A stretch of DNA of 64,000 nucleotides. Source: Botryosphaeria dothidea. Lineage: Eukaryota; Ascomycota; Dothideomycetes; Botryosphaeriales; Botryosphaeriaceae. Positions 22,506-35,313 of this stretch are shown here, one piece after another. The first letter of the stretch is position 1. Every line of letters starts with the position of its first letter. The notes under the pieces are model-generated. The model saw nothing but the letters and a program-made list of their open reading frames with translations, had not been told where the DNA came from and searched no databases. The stretch lies in the NCBI GenBank assembly GCA_011503125.2, contig WWBZ02000040.1, positions 3,348,001-3,412,000 on the forward strand. The letters are read 5' to 3'. The translations under genes were made by a program, and so were the position numbers.

Positions 22506-25500
22506 CTAGTCTTGCTCCTTTTGCTGGGTCACGTCCCGTTGCCTCATGCATGGCTCTTCCAGGAAACAACTTGCTTTCATGAGATCCTCCACTTGTTCGT
22601 CAGTTAGCTGCGGATGCTGCAGGGTCAAATGTGACTGGTTATGCTGCTCCATAAACGTGTACTTCTGCTTCAAGAAGTCGTAGTAATTTTTCGGTATCGA
22701 TGAGGGCTGCGAGTGTTGCCGCACTATGGACAGTCTCTTCTCGTGTTGCTGCTGACGCTGGCGCTGCTCTTGTCGAGCTAGAGCAAGGCGCCTCTGGTTT
22801 TGCTCCTCAAGGAGTCGAAGTTGCATGGCATAGTCTTCCTCCGCCAGCGCTGCCGAAGGCTGCTCTCGCTGCTGGTGTGCCATGGCCAACCGCTTCTTAT
22901 TTTGCTCGTCTAGTAGCTCAAGCTTCTTCGTGTGATCTTGCGACCGCGCCCACTCTGAGGCCATGGGATGCGAGAATGCCGGAACTGGCGAGGCAGTGGA
23001 CTGACTTTGTTGTTGGAAGTGTGCTCGCTGGGTCTGGTTCCAGACCTGCGGTTGCATCTGCATGGCGTGGCGCTGATGCTCCTTCTGTCTCCGTAGCGCT
23101 TCTTCCTGAGAGACTAATGTTCTCTGAAGTGCATCCTGCTGCTGTCTCTGTAGTTTCTGGAGTGTTTCCTGCTGGCGTGCTTGAGACCTCTGTATTTTCT
23201 GCCAAAAGTGGTTGTACTGCAATCGAGGCTCGGGATTTCCATGATTTAGCTGCTGGCAGTACTCTTCTCCTATAGCGATGGACGCGCGGTGCGTCACATG
23301 TCGGTCTTGCTCCTCCTGAGAGCTATCGCTACCAATCTCAGCTTTTATTGAAGAATGCCTCTTGTTGAAGTTGTCTTCCGGAACCCTGGCTTTGGGTTCA
23401 GGCCGAATCTGATCTCGCATAGACTTGTGCCGTGGAACAACTGGCGATCTGGTCGCTGAGAACCTTGCAGCATTAGACCCTGAGATAATAATTGGCATGC
23501 TCTGTCGGTATGCCAGCGGCTTGGCAGGTAGTTCGGGAAGTTTCTGCGGAGGAACAGGTGCCTGGCGTGGACGTTGGAACATTTGTGATGGTGTATACTC
23601 GGGCAACGAGGAACTCGAAAGAGATCGTGTCGATGCCATGCGTGCCAATGCTGGAGGAACCTTACGCCAATGGCTAGCTTGATGCTCGAGATATTCCGAC
23701 GGCTGTGGGGCGTCACTCGGTTCGCTGGGCAGCTCAGCTGCGACCGAATCCTCCCCGGTGGGCCATCCAATAGCTTCAAATGAAGCAGGTGCAGCGGAAA
23801 GGCTCACTGGCCTGCTTCTTTGGGGAGTTACTGGACTCGTCTGATGCCCTTCGAGTTCCACGAGACGCTTTGCTTCAGAGGGAACAGGCATTTCGCTGGG
23901 TGTTTCCGGATGCCCGGAGCTGACCTCTCGTGACCAAGCTTCGATGCCCTTATTTCTCGATAGCTTTTCCGATGAAGCAACATGAAGTTCGCGTCTTGGA
24001 TCCGTCCGTGGCCGAGATTCTTCCAGTGATGCTTTTGGCACCCCATCCCTGAGAGCTTCATTGATACCTTCTTGAATGAGACGAAGCATCTCATCGCCTT
24101 TCGGAGCTGTCGTAAGGTTCTCATACCCATCGTCGGTGACGAGAATGTCATCCTCAATACGAACTCCACCAACGGAAATGTAACGCAGCAGGACATTTCT
24201 GTTGATGTACTTTGAGTGTGTGGGGTCAGGAAAGTAGACCGCACTCAAGGCGTAGCGGTTGAAGTAGCTATGGTAGATCAGCACCCTCAAGGCTAATGGG
24301 ACTGGTAAACGACGACTTACATGCCAGGCTCTATAGTGACTATCATGCCCTCTTCTAAAGCCGCACTGCTTGGATGAACCGGTGCTTTGCACATCTCGAG
24401 ATCGACAACAGGGCTCACACTGGGAGGCTCGGAAGCCATCAATGGGACATCTGAGACATCATGAACTTCAAGGCCCAAGTGATGGCCAAGCCCATGAGGC
24501 AGGAATGCTAATGACGTCCCCGCGTCAAAAATTTCCTGTGCAGTACCATTGTGAAAGATACCGAGTTCAAGCAGGCCATCAATAAGAATTCGATGAGCTA
24601 GGTAGTGAATGTCCAGATATCTTTCACCTGGACGAACGGCCTCGATACACTTGGTTTGTATCTTCAGCACGAGGTCGTAGACTTCCTTGGCTTCCTTGGA
24701 CGGCCATTGGCCTGAAAGGGGGAATGTCCTCGTCACGTCACTTGCGTAACACTCCCATTCACAACCAGCATCGAGGCACATTACCTGGCGATCTTCGAAG
24801 GGCTCATCATTCTTGATGTAGTGGAGTGTTGCAGCATTCTCACCGGAAGCAGCAATAATCTCGTAAGCTTGGTGTTTAGCATCTGCTGCAACACAGGTGT
24901 CGAGGAAGCTGGCCTCAACTTGCGCCTCGTTCTTGAACTTCAGAATGTTCCTCAGCACATTTGCATGGGCTTTGGCGCTTATTTCGTTTGCCCTACGGAC
25001 GAGCTTGATCTCATGTTGATCCTTGCGCACACGAGCGGCATCGATGGCGGTTTGCAACTTGGTGTAGTTGACACGAGGCGATTTGTCGTGTCCTGGTACA
25101 ACTGCTTGGTCGGGATGAAGGATGTAGACATCGCCTTCATGCTGCGTCATCCAGAACTCAACATAGTCGGCAACTGCGCTCGCCCAGTGGACCGCATCTA
25201 CGTCGTACTTCTCCAAAGCTTCTTGAGGGGTGGAGCCACGACCGTTGTAGTAGACCTTTCGAGCGCTTCCGGCAGCGGGGACATACAACATAAGCGTATC
25301 CAGACGAATGTCATACGTCAAATGGCAGTCGGACTCATCGACGCTGCATAAAGTGTTATTCAACGTTGGCTCCCGCAAACCTCTATTCTACGAAGAGTGG
25401 TGGGGCTTGCAGCTAGCTTGGGCTTCACGACATTTCGGGAAGCGAGAGAGCAAGCAACAGGCAGACACATAATTAGAGACGAGAGCGGCTTACCCCGAGA

Positions 25501-25760
25501 GATAGTAAAAATAGCGGCGCTGCCTGAAGGGGACAAACTGATCGCTGTCCTCCAAATAAGCCGTCGGGGCGCCGGGAAGGTAGATCAAACCCTTCTCGAC
25601 GCTGAGGAAGTCGGCGACACGGCGAGCGTGCTGCTTTGCTGGTTGGCCATAGTGTCAGAAGCGCCTGGCACGTGGGGAAGGCGTGGGGCAGGCACGCACC
25701 TGGGTATTTCTCCAGCGGCGAAGCGGCGTCGATGTGGAGACTAAAGTCCTGATGCTCCAT
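22506..25760 (-). CDS. pepP: Xaa-Pro aminopeptidase (M24B, PEPP type) with 520-residue Gln-rich C-terminal extension
   Basis: Exons 25760-25700, 25638-25494, 25343-24321 and 24267-22506 give 996 residues; the family is normally about 465. The enzyme removes N-terminal residues before proline using two metal ions. The N-domain has [18 protein letters not shown] and [12 protein letters not shown]. The metal ligands are in place: two Asp ([20 protein letters not shown], about 260 and 271), His (PHGLGHHLG, about 356), Glu (IVTIEPGIYFN, about 406) and Glu ([12 protein letters not shown], about 446). The catalytic domain ends near PKGDEML (about 470), but the same exon stays open for another 520 codons. 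This tail is Ser/Pro-rich, then Gln-rich and coiled-coil-like, with an internal duplication of LL[DE]EQN[KQ][KR]RLA. It has no start codon context of its own, so I treat it as part of this protein. Divergent from the thaumatin gene. Confidence 0.88.
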
Positions 25761-26622
25761 GGCCGGCGTCTGCAGAGTGCGAAGCGCTCTGGGAGGGTGG
25801 TGAGAGATGAGGCGGCGGCAAAGGGAGGGGACAGTGAGGTGAAGGCAGCGGTGGGAGCAGGTGCACGGACGCCAGGCTCAGGCTGCGGGAGCTCGCTGAC
25901 CGGCGGCCAGCCGGCGGCGCCTCACATCCGCGCCGTCGCTCTCGCGTTGTTGCGACTGGTGATTGGCTGCAGTAGCTTCTCCGCCTCTGGTGGTGGGCAC
26001 AGCTGCAGTGGCAAGCAAGAGACCCATGGGCTGTTTGCACGTGCGGTCAGGTACAACTCACGGGCTAGCCAGCACAGCGTTCTCGAAGGCAGCAAGGGCG
26101 AGCAGGCAAGAGAGCTTTCGGCCAGCGGAACTGTTGCGCGCTGCCCGGGCGTTACGCGCTCGATGCGTGCCCGCCAATCGACAGGCGCTGGACCCTGGCC
26201 GTTTCATCTGGCGCTACGTCACCACCCGGCGCCCTGTGCGCGCCCGAATGCTCCTCCGCTTCTGCAGCGCCTTCTCCCAGTTCCGCCTTGTTTTGTGCTG
26301 CCAACGATTGTCGGCCTCATTACTGTTGGTATCACTCTCGTTTTGGGCTATGATGTGCTACGCCACGCTCGTCAACGCTGTCAGCGTGACCCTTGATTGG
26401 TGTACAGGCCTCTGAAACCGTATGGAACAGACTCTTCGAGCCTGTGCCAACTTGGCCCAGCCCGCAAAGTTGGTGTTTCCTGCTTTTCCCCAACTCGTTC
26501 TTGCCGCTGCAAATCGCCTCCAACCAGCTTTTATAGCTCGCTGAGCCTCGCCGTCTTCTCTCTCCATCCAACCACCTCTCCTCGAGTTACCAACCTATTC
26601 CCTGCTTTCGTCTGCTGTCACC
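25761..26622. promoter_or_regulatory. Divergent promoter, aminopeptidase / thaumatin-like gene
   Basis: 862 bp between divergent start codons. CCAAT motifs occur at 26174-26178 (plus), 25962-25966 and 26396-26400 (minus). A TATA-like TTTTATAG lies at 26530-26537, about 90 bp upstream of the thaumatin ATG and followed by a pyrimidine-rich leader. Confidence 0.45.
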
Positions 26623-27859
26623 ATGACTTCCTCGCCTTCCCGGAGCGCGACCTATGCGCTGTATCTCTTAATGCTCGCTTATCTACCATCCTCGACCGCC
26701 GTGCATCACATGAAGCGCACGCTACCCGAGCATGTTGTTCGCGCAACTGGTAGCACCAAGCCACTGGTCGTCACCAACAAATGTGCCGAGACAATATATC
26801 CGGCCTTCATCACTCAAACCGGAGAGGGCCCGCCAAAGACAGGCTTCGAGTTGAAAACTGGCGATCAGCTTAATCAAACTGTCTCAGCGAATTGGCAAGG
26901 TCGTGTTTGGGGAAGAACAAATTGCACTTTTCCCGCCAATGGGCCAACCGCTTGTGGCACGGGTGACTGTAATGGGCAGGTCGAATGCAAAGTCTCTGTA
27001 TGTCTTTCCGAGGACCTATATTCGGCTGTGTGGCGCTGACTTTAGCAGGGCTTGAATCCCGTGACTCTGGCTGAATTCACACTCGATGGCGGCGATGGCC
27101 AGACGTACTACGATATTTCTCTCGTCGACGGCTACAATCTTCCTATGGGCATTATCATGTACTCACTTGGGAATTCGACTCTCGAGAATATTACGCCGAA
27201 TTTGACGAATCCCTCCTGCGAAGGCACAGCCGGTCAGCTGGCCAACTCAGACTTCAACCCGTACTCAAGCGGATCGCAAACGTTCCTCGGCACCAACAGC
27301 ACATATCCATTGGCCTTCGATAGCAAAGTGTCCGAGAGCCAAGCTGAGCGCTGGTGTCCTTGGAACCTCCTGGTCAGCCCGCCTTCAAAGCCCGGCGATG
27401 GCGTGTATCCGTATCCGGACGACAACATCCAGCGCGCTGCATTTAGCCCGTGCTACTCTGCTTGCTCAAAATGGAATAAGCCGTCGGATTGCTGCGTAGG
27501 AAAATATGACTCTCCGGGTGCTTGCTCAGCGGGCGAGTACTCGCATGCTGCCAAGGGTGTTTGTCCGGACGCCTACAGCTACGGTAAGTCATGCGCCTTT
27601 CCGCAAGCTTCATTAAAATTATCCGGTGCTGACCCCTGCAGCGTTCGATGATCAAACTTCCACTTTCATCATCCCCATTGGTGCCGGATTCGAGGTCGTC
27701 TTCTGCCCTGGTGGCCGCTCGACCAACATTCTGGCAAGCAATTCGGATGAGCTGAATACGCTTCAGTCATCGGGACACATTCCACACAACAGTCACAGAG
27801 TCCTCGGTTTGTTGCTCGCAATGACCACAAACACCATTCTTTTCTCATACTTCTTCTAA
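26623..27859 (+). CDS. Thaumatin-like protein, secreted and probably GPI-anchored
   Basis: Exons 26623-26997, 27049-27583 and 27642-27859 (introns 51 and 58 nt) give 375 residues. The N-terminus MTSSPSRSATYALYLLMLAY ending in STA is a signal peptide, and a TLPEHVVRA propeptide-like strip follows. Thaumatin-family blocks are clear: VVTNKCAETIYPAFITQTG, GRVWGRTNCTFPANG, CGTGDCNGQVEC, LAEFTLDGGDGQTYYDISLV, VDGYNLPMGI, the Cys-rich CYSACSKWNKPSDCCVG and the final FDDQTSTF. Related proteins bind or hydrolyse beta-1,3-glucan (GH152). The C-terminus is a hydrophobic tail (RVLGLLLAMT...ILFSYFF) after a Ser/Asn-rich stretch, as in GPI-anchor signals, so a cell-wall or membrane location is inferred. 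Confidence 0.92.
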
Positions 27860-28824
27860 TGATGGACATAATTGCAGGTGCGGGGTAGAAGACTACGGAC
27901 CGGAGATTTAATTGTTGCATTGTCCGAACGATTTCGTATCATGGCCAGGAGCCCTGGGCAGCAGTTGGTGGATTGGATCAGCCCACGAGATTTGAGACTC
28001 AAGATACCCTGTATTGTTTCTACTAGACCAGCTTCTCAGCAAATCGAGGCTGCTTGCGCAGCCTGTCAGACCACATGTTGACCCTCCGATGTCACACAAT
28101 TGTGTGTTTGCGTGTTTGATACTCAACATCAGCCTCGGCGCGTGCCGCTGCTGCCGCGGGCGTTTCAGAAGGATCGGCAGCTCATCCGTGTGGCGTGCAA
28201 CGGTACCTGCTTGTGCGATTAATGCCGCTCTTTGGCGGGGTCGTCAGAGGGCGGCCTTGTGGACGGGGTCCGGAGAGATCGTGAGAGCAAGACTCAACTG
28301 CCGATCAAAGCTTATGCGTGGAGACTCTTCGCGGCTTACAAGGCGCCTCCGCATGACCGTTTCCAGGCACGGAGCAAGCATGCCGCGTGCTGGGCTGGCG
28401 CATCTGGACGGCTCCGCGCTGAGAATTACCCGGCGAAACGTGGCCCTGGTCCACTTCGGAGCCGGGCGCGTTGACGCCCCCGCGCCGCCCACGGACGCCA
28501 TACCGCTTTCGACACGGACGCAACTCCACCAGGAGCTCGACGCGACTTCTCAGTGGATAATCCGCGGCTGTCCCTTCACCTGGCGCGCGAATGCGGCAAT
28601 CCGCCCTCCGGCGCTCCCTCGTGCCGTGTCCAAATCGACTAGAATGCGACTCAGACGTCTCAGCGCGCCATCATAAGAGCTGGAGCTGCTGCTGCTGCTA
28701 CCCTCTCACAGCGGTCTGACGGACGAGCAGCCTGGTGTAGCTCATGAAAGCAGCAGCAGCAGCAGAAGCAGCAACGACAAGCCAAACATCTTACCCTCGT
28801 TTACTGCAGAGCTCTCCACCTCAG
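27860..28824. other. 965-bp spacer upstream of the beta-mannosidase gene
   Basis: Holds the thaumatin 3' flank and the beta-mannosidase promoter. Two short trinucleotide tracts occur: (CTG)n near 28686-28700 and (GCA)n at 28749-28765. An in-frame ATG at 28744 would add 27 residues of Ala/Thr/Ser to the mannosidase; I prefer 28825. Confidence 0.5.
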
Positions 28825-31696
28825 ATGGCGCCTCAGCCTGTCACCGTGCATCAATTGACCGCTGGCTGGTCCTTTAAGCAGACTGATGCGTCAGATGATG
28901 CATGGTTGCCAGTCGCTTCTGTGCCCACGAATGTGCACCTGGACCTGATCGCCAACGAGAAGTACGGCTATTTGCCCGCAGATCTCCTGCGAAAGCCACC
29001 CTCATCATCATCATCCGAACCGGCTAACCATCCGCCCAACCAGAATCCCGGACCCGTTCTTGGGCTTCAACGAGCTCGACGTCGAGTGGGTGGGTGAGAA
29101 GCCTTGGACCTACAAGACGACACTCCCAGATGTCGGCTCGAAGCCAGACGGCGCCGCAGCGGTGCTGGCCTTCGACGGCCTCGACACGTATGCCACGGTC
29201 AGATTGAACGGCGAGAAGATCCTCGAGAGCGACAACATGTTCATCCCGCACCGGGTGGACGTGACAAAGAGCCTGAAGTCCGGTGCGGAGAACACCTTGG
29301 AGATCGACTTCAAGCCAGCCCTCGTGGAGGCCAAGAAGGTCAAGGATGCGCACCCAGAGCACAAGTGGGTGGGGTTCAATGCCGACATGGCGAGGTTGGC
29401 GGTTCGGAAGGCGCAGTACCACTTGTAAGCGAGCGAGCGTTGCTTTAGCGATTGGGTCATCGACCTCGAAAGGATCTGTTGCTGACTTGAGCCAGTGGCT
29501 GGGATTGGGGACCAGTGCTCATCACCTGTGGCCCGTGGAAAGCCATTCGACTGGAAGTCTACGAGGCCAAGGTTGCGGACTTACGCATCGACTACAAAGT
29601 GGAGGACGGGCTGAAGGCTGTAACCGGAACCATCACCGCTAGCATTGAAGGCCACGCAGGCAAGACTGTGGGTTTCTCGGGACAGCTTGCTGGCAAGGCT
29701 GTCTTCAAGGCGTCGGCAGAGGTGGACAACAATGGACAGGCAAAGACGGAATTTCGAGTAGACGCACCCGAGCTCTGGTTTCCCCATGGCTACGGCGCAC
29801 AACCTTTATACGAAATCACCGCGGCGCTCTCGGCCGACCGTGTCGATCTGCATACGCTTCAGCACCGGGTCGGTTTCCGCAAAGCCGAACTCATCCAACA
29901 GCCTGATGAGATTGGGAAGACGTTTTACTTCCGCATTAACGATGTCGACGTGTTCTGCGGCGGCTCCGATTGGATCCCTGCCGACAGCTTTACCCCTCGC
30001 ATCACCGCAGAAAAATACCGCAAATGGCTGAACATGATGGTCGATGGATATCAGGTTATGATCCGCGTATGGGGCGGCGGCATCTGGGAGATTGATGAGT
30101 TCTACGACATCTGCGACGAGCTTGGCGTCCTGGTGTGGCAGGACTTCATGTTCGGCTGTGGAAATTACCCTGCGTTCCCGGAGATTCGGGAGTCGATCCG
30201 GCAGGAGGCTGTGGCCAACCTGCGCAGGATCAGACACCATGCATCCATCGTGATTTATGCAGGCAACAACGAGGACTATCAGGTTCAGGAACAGTTCGGC
30301 TTGACGTACGATTACGGGGACAAGGATCCGGAGCGCTGGCTGAAGACGGATTTCCCGGCGCGATACATTTACGAGAAGGTGAGCAGATTGACGTCCGTGC
30401 ATAATGGTGTTGCGGATCTTAAGAGCCTTTCTAATGCCGTCAAATCATACTACAGATTCTGCCTGAGGCAGTGACTGCGGAAAGCCCGCACGTCCCCTAC
30501 CACCCCGGATCTCCGTGGGGCGACGGGCTGATCAGCTCCAACACCACAGTCGGCGACATGCATCAGTGGAACGGTATGTCGCGAATATATTTGTGCCAGA
30601 CATGGTTAAAAACGGAGCATCCGCTGACGCATCCCCAGTCTGGCATGGCACGCAGGAAAAGTATCAGATCTTCGACACGCTCGGGGGCCGTTTCAACAGC
30701 GAGTTCGGAATGGAGGCGTTCCCGCACATCGATACCATCAAGTACTATGTCACGGATGAGACGCAGCTGTACCCGCAATCACACATGATTGATTTCCACA
30801 ACAAGGCGGACGGGCATGAGCGCAGGATAGCGACCTACCTAGTTGAGAACTTCCGCACGGTTACGGATCTGGAGGTATGTCTCGGCCATAAGTGGAGCTT
30901 TGCAGCGACTCGCATTAACGGTGCATAGGGCTTTATTCACCTGACCCAGCTGTCGCAAGCCGAAGCATTGATGTTTGGCTACCGTGGCTGGCGCCGACAA
31001 TGGGGCCAGAAACGGTTCTGTGGCGGAGCGTTGGTGTGGCAGCTGAACGACTGTTGGCCAGTGACTTCGTGGGCCATCGTAGACTACTTCCTGCGCAAAA
31101 AGCCGGCGTACTATGCGATGCGCAGGGTTCTCGCGCCGATTGCCGTGGCGGTCAAGCGGGCGCACCACGATTGGAGTGTTGTGCATGCGCGGCCGGCGAA
31201 GACGAGCGCTTGGGAGCTCTGGGTGTCGAGCAGCAAGACGTCAGAAGTCAAGGCGACGGTCGAATTGCGCTTCATCTCAGTCGCGACGGGGTCGGAGATC
31301 AAGGAGGCGGTGGTGAAGAAGGACGTCACGATCGTCGCTAACGGCACTACGGACCTGCTTTCCGGCACCATCGATAACGTGCGCGAGGAGCCGCACGTCC
31401 TGGCGGCCCGCATCTGGGTCGACGGGGAGGTCGTCTCCCGCGACGTTGACTGGCCGCAGCCGCTCAAGTACCTGGATTTCGCCGATCGTGGCGTCGAGGT
31501 CGTGCAGGACAGCGGCAGCAACATGCGGGTGAGGGCGGCGAGGCCGACCAAGGGCCTGGTGTTCGAGGAGCGCGAGGGCGTGCTCGTCAACGACAGCGCC
31601 ATCGACGTGGTGCCGGGCGACGAGCAGGTGCTGACGGTGCGCGGGCTGGGCGCGCAGGATGCGCCGCTGCGGTGGAGGTATCTCGGGCAGCAGTAG
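28825..31696 (+). CDS. mndB: Beta-mannosidase, GH2, intracellular (MndB) type
   Basis: Six exons (28825-28961, 29044-29424, 29496-30378, 30456-30573, 30639-30874, 30929-31696) give 840 residues, matching fungal beta-mannosidase B. The enzyme releases terminal beta-mannose from manno-oligosaccharides by a retaining mechanism. Visible blocks are GWSFKQTD, IPDPFLGFNELDVEWVGEK, QYHFGWDWGPVL, GGSDWIPADSF and RVWGGGIWE. The acid/base is Glu in AGNNEDYQ (432) and the nucleophile Glu in NSEFGMEAF (528). There is no signal peptide with the ATG at 28825, as expected for the cytosolic MndB type. An upstream in-frame ATG at 28744 is possible. It is followed on the same strand by a Zn2Cys6 regulator and preceded by the thaumatin-like gene. 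Confidence 0.94.
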
Positions 31697-32767
31697 GCAG
31701 CAGAAAGGCACGCAGAATAGGCTGACGGTTACACACACGGGGCGTGGCGTGCTCATGACCTGACGACGAGGCATCGTAGGCGGCTGCAGGGAAGAGCCGG
31801 CAGCGGTCACGATACATAGTTGAACTGGGGTGGGGACGTGTGCCGTGGAAGCGTTGGCTGGCAGAAGTGGACAAGTGGATGCTTGGGATGCGCTCGGCTT
31901 GGCGGTGTCTTTAGGAATTGGAGTGCGCGGAGGGGCCGGCGTTGGTGCTGGGCATGGAAGTTGCCAGATTAATTGTCCCTACAATTTCAACGGCGTGAGG
32001 CGGCGTCATTTCCCTCTCAACTCAATGCCTCGGGCGCACGGTGGGCCACTGCTGGCGGACGGCGGTGTTGGGCGCGGCTGGTGTAGCAGGCCGTCGTGCC
32101 AGAACCCCGCCAGCTAGCTGCAGGACTGGGTGGTGCTGGAGCTGTCGCTTTGGGAGGGTGTGGGTGCGTGCCCTGGGCCCTCTTCTTCGCTTGCTGCCCT
32201 TTCTGCAATTCCCACCTATCAGCCAGTGGCAGCACGCGGAGGCACGGCGCAGTGCGCCAGTAACAGAGCCTCGGGCGCTGCACGCATGCAGCGTTCGACC
32301 AGGCCACTGCGGGGGACTTCCCTGCCGCCCTAGAAATCTGGGGTCCTCCCGCCGATGTACGAGTCCTAAGCCCTCTCGACACATGCTCGTCAGTAGCGCA
32401 GATCGCATCCGTGTTTTCTGAACCACACACTGCCTCTCCGCCAGCTAAACTGCCAGACACGGTTGCGTTTATTTGCTGCCACCCCGCCCTCCGGTGCCCC
32501 GGACGACCCGACACCTCTTTTACCCGATCCTCGCCGCTCCTTTTGCAGAAGCAAGTTATCCGGCCCGGTCCCCGACTGTGACCTCACTGCGCGCATCATA
32601 CCTCTCTCGGCCTCTGCACTGTCGCCTTAACATCGCTCTCTCCCAGTGATGCCGGCGCTTTCATGATCCTGTCGTTAAATGCTCCACTCTGCATCGTACC
32701 GGAAGCGCTCTGAAGAAACTAGAGACAACAGCACAGGTGCCGAGGCACTTGTGTTTAGCTACCGTGA
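31697..32767. other. 1.07 kb spacer upstream of the Zn2Cys6 gene
   Basis: Contains the beta-mannosidase 3' flank and the promoter/leader of the regulator gene. The antisense frames here (for example 32514-32017) are Ala/Arg-rich and show no family resemblance. No other feature seen. Confidence 0.5.
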
Positions 32768-35313
32768 ATGTTCCACACCTTCCAGAGCGCTGCGGCCCTG
32801 CCGGGCTCGACAGACAGCGGAGATCCCGCGAAACCCTCTCGTTCGAGCTCGCGCCGCATTTCCACCACAAACGCCTGCGTCGAGTGCCGTCGCCGCAAGA
32901 TCCGCTGCGATGGCACCCAGCCCTGCGGCCAGTGCCTGTGGTACCAGCATCCGGAGCTGTGCAGCTACTCGAAACCTGCCCAGCGGGTTGTGCCCTCGCG
33001 CAAGTAAGTCGACACTACCACGCCTACCATCACGGGACATGGATGGCCTTGCTTACGGTCTCTCAGGCTCGTCGAAAAGCTTCAAGGCCAGATTGATCAA
33101 CAAAGGCTGATATTGGAGCGATTGTTCCCCGGGAAGGATCTCGAGGCTCTCAGCTCAACCCCGCGCGAAGAGCTGCTCAACTTAGCCCTCACTCTTCCCG
33201 CCCCTTCGGCGACTTCTCCGGCCGTTTCCATTCCCCAGACCACATCCGAACCGACACCGGATTCAGATGGGCCTGAGAGCCTCGAGGCAGCACTCGAAGC
33301 TGCTCCTGACGAGAACCCGGAGTGGGATGAAGCCAGGAAACATCAGATCAAAATCCAGGGCATTTCTGATGATGTCAACGGCTTGTCGTTGTCAGTGGAC
33401 AGGCCTTCTTCCTACGTGGGCGTCTCTTCCATGACGGCAGCCCTCAAGGTCATTGTCAAGACTGCTCCACTCGCGAAGTCCTACATCAATTACAAGCAAA
33501 CCGAGACTGCGCTTCCAAGCCGGAGTGGCACGCCCCCACCTGAGTTCCGGGATACCAGCCCTAATGCTCTGCCCAACGTGGAGACCGGACTGGATTTGAT
33601 TGACAACTACTTCGAAAAAGTCCATCCCTTCTTTCCCATGGTCGAGGAATCCAAATTCCGGGCCGCATACATTCGCCAACAGAGATGGGACTCGGCTTGG
33701 CTCGCTCTCCTGAACATGGTCTTCGCCCTAGGATCCTTAGCATCATCAACCGCAGACAATGAAGCACACTACGTCTTCTTCGTCAGGTCCCGGAAGCATT
33801 TGAGTCTGGAGACCTTTGGAAGCGGGAATCTCGAGGTCCTACAGGCTCTTGGGATGATGACGGGCTATTACATGCACTATCTGAACCGTCCTAATGAAGC
33901 AAGTTGTTTGATGGGCGCCACTCTCCGCATGGCCACGGGTCTAGGCTTGCATCGCGAGTATTCGAATCCTGCATCGCCAAACCCAAAGCCTAATGGTATG
34001 AGCAAGTCGCGGACAGATGCGCAGATCGCTGAGACTCGGAGACGCACTTGGTGGAGCATCTTCTGTCTGGACGTCTGGGCGTCCACTACCACAAGCAGAC
34101 CCTCGCTAGGGCGTATCAGCTCCGCAGTCACAGTACTGCCACCTGGAAAAGTGCTGGAAGATGTAAGTCTACCCCGCACGTTGATCAACTTTCTTTCTAA
34201 CGAATCATGTCGCAGCCGTCGAGTCCGGAGAACATGCAGGACCTCCGCGTATTACCTTTAATCTACAACATCGAGTTCTGCAAGATTGCTTCAAGGATCC
34301 AGGATACGCTTGCAACTTCGCCACTGCTCAAGTACGAGGACCTCGTCCAGATCGATAACGACCTCGTCAGCTGGCGCACCAACCTGCCATCGATCCTAGC
34401 AACGAATGAACCTTGTCCGGAGTTCCTCCGGGTGCCGCGGTCCGTCATGAAATGGCGATACGAGAATCTGCGGGTTGTGCTACACAGGCCTTTCCTTTTG
34501 AGCACTGCCCTTAAACGTACTTCCTTCGCCAATCTCAGCGCGGAAGAGAAGGTTGCCGTCGGGAAATGCAGGGTCATCGCTGCACAGAACATCGAAGACA
34601 TCAGCAACGAATGCACACCTGACCTCATATCTGGATGGAATGCTGTGTGGTTCTGCTTCCAGGCCTGCATGGTCCCGTTGATAAGCTTATTTGCCGATAT
34701 CAGCAACCCCGATGAGATCGCCAAGTGGCGCAACCAGATTGAGATGGCCCTGAACTTCTTCGACCGCATGGAAAGATACAGCGTTGCGGCGAAGAAGAGC
34801 AGGGAAGCTATAGCAAGACTGGCTGAAGCCAGCAAAGTCAACCAAGAACAGCTGGAGGAGCAAATGCGGCAGAGGCAGGAATTGTGGGAGCAACAGCGCG
34901 CAGCCAATGCGCAGGCCAACGCAGGCAACGAAGGGCAGAACTTCCAACAGTTTGGGGACAACAGACACTCGCCATCGCAGCAACAGCAGTTCCAACAGCA
35001 GCAATCGCACCAGCAGCAACAGCGACAGCAAAGCCCGAACAATCCGTTTCCGCCGGGCTCCGTTGCTGGGCAGCAGCCATTTCCAAACATGAGTGGCATG
35101 TCCGGCATCGGCATGGGCGTGTGGCCGCCTCCTGAGATGGGACCAGGTGGCCCCTCCAGTCTCGGATCGCTTTCCGGCTTCTGGGACGAGATGATGTGGG
35201 ACACGTTCCCCGAGATCTCTGAAGATCCCTTTGGGGGGTTCAATGGCGAGTTCGACTTTCCGCCGGCCAGCCAGGACGGCGGCGGGGCACCATGTTGGCA
35301 GTTGGGCAATTGA
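32768..35313 (+). CDS. Zn(II)2Cys6 transcription factor with fungal_trans domain
   Basis: Exons 32768-33003, 33067-34162 and 34216-35313 (introns 63 and 53 nt) give 809 residues. The zinc cluster is Cys37-x2-Cys40-x6-Cys47-x5-Cys53-x2-Cys56-x8-Cys65 within ACVECRRRKIRCDG, and a basic linker plus coiled coil (KLVEKLQGQIDQQRLILERL) follows for dimerisation. The fungal_trans regulatory domain begins near DLIDNYFEKVHPFFPMVEE and continues through RMATGLGLHREY and RRRTWWSIFCLD. The C-terminus has a long Gln-rich tract (about residues 690-725, DNA 34978-35040), a probable activation region. The layout resembles the CLR-1/ClrA regulators of cellulose and mannan genes; I cannot prove that without a search. 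The neighbouring beta-mannosidase gene fits such a role. Confidence 0.88.

Noticed and set aside
28744..28824. Extended N-terminus of beta-mannosidase from ATG 28744
   Set aside because: It adds a low-complexity Ala/Thr stretch encoded by a trinucleotide tract; family length and the MAPQPVTVHQL start favour 28825. It is not excluded.
34263..35309. 348-codon minus-strand frame opposite the Zn2Cys6 gene
   Set aside because: Cys/Ser-rich translation is the reverse complement of the Gln-rich tract and fungal_trans domain; no family resemblance.
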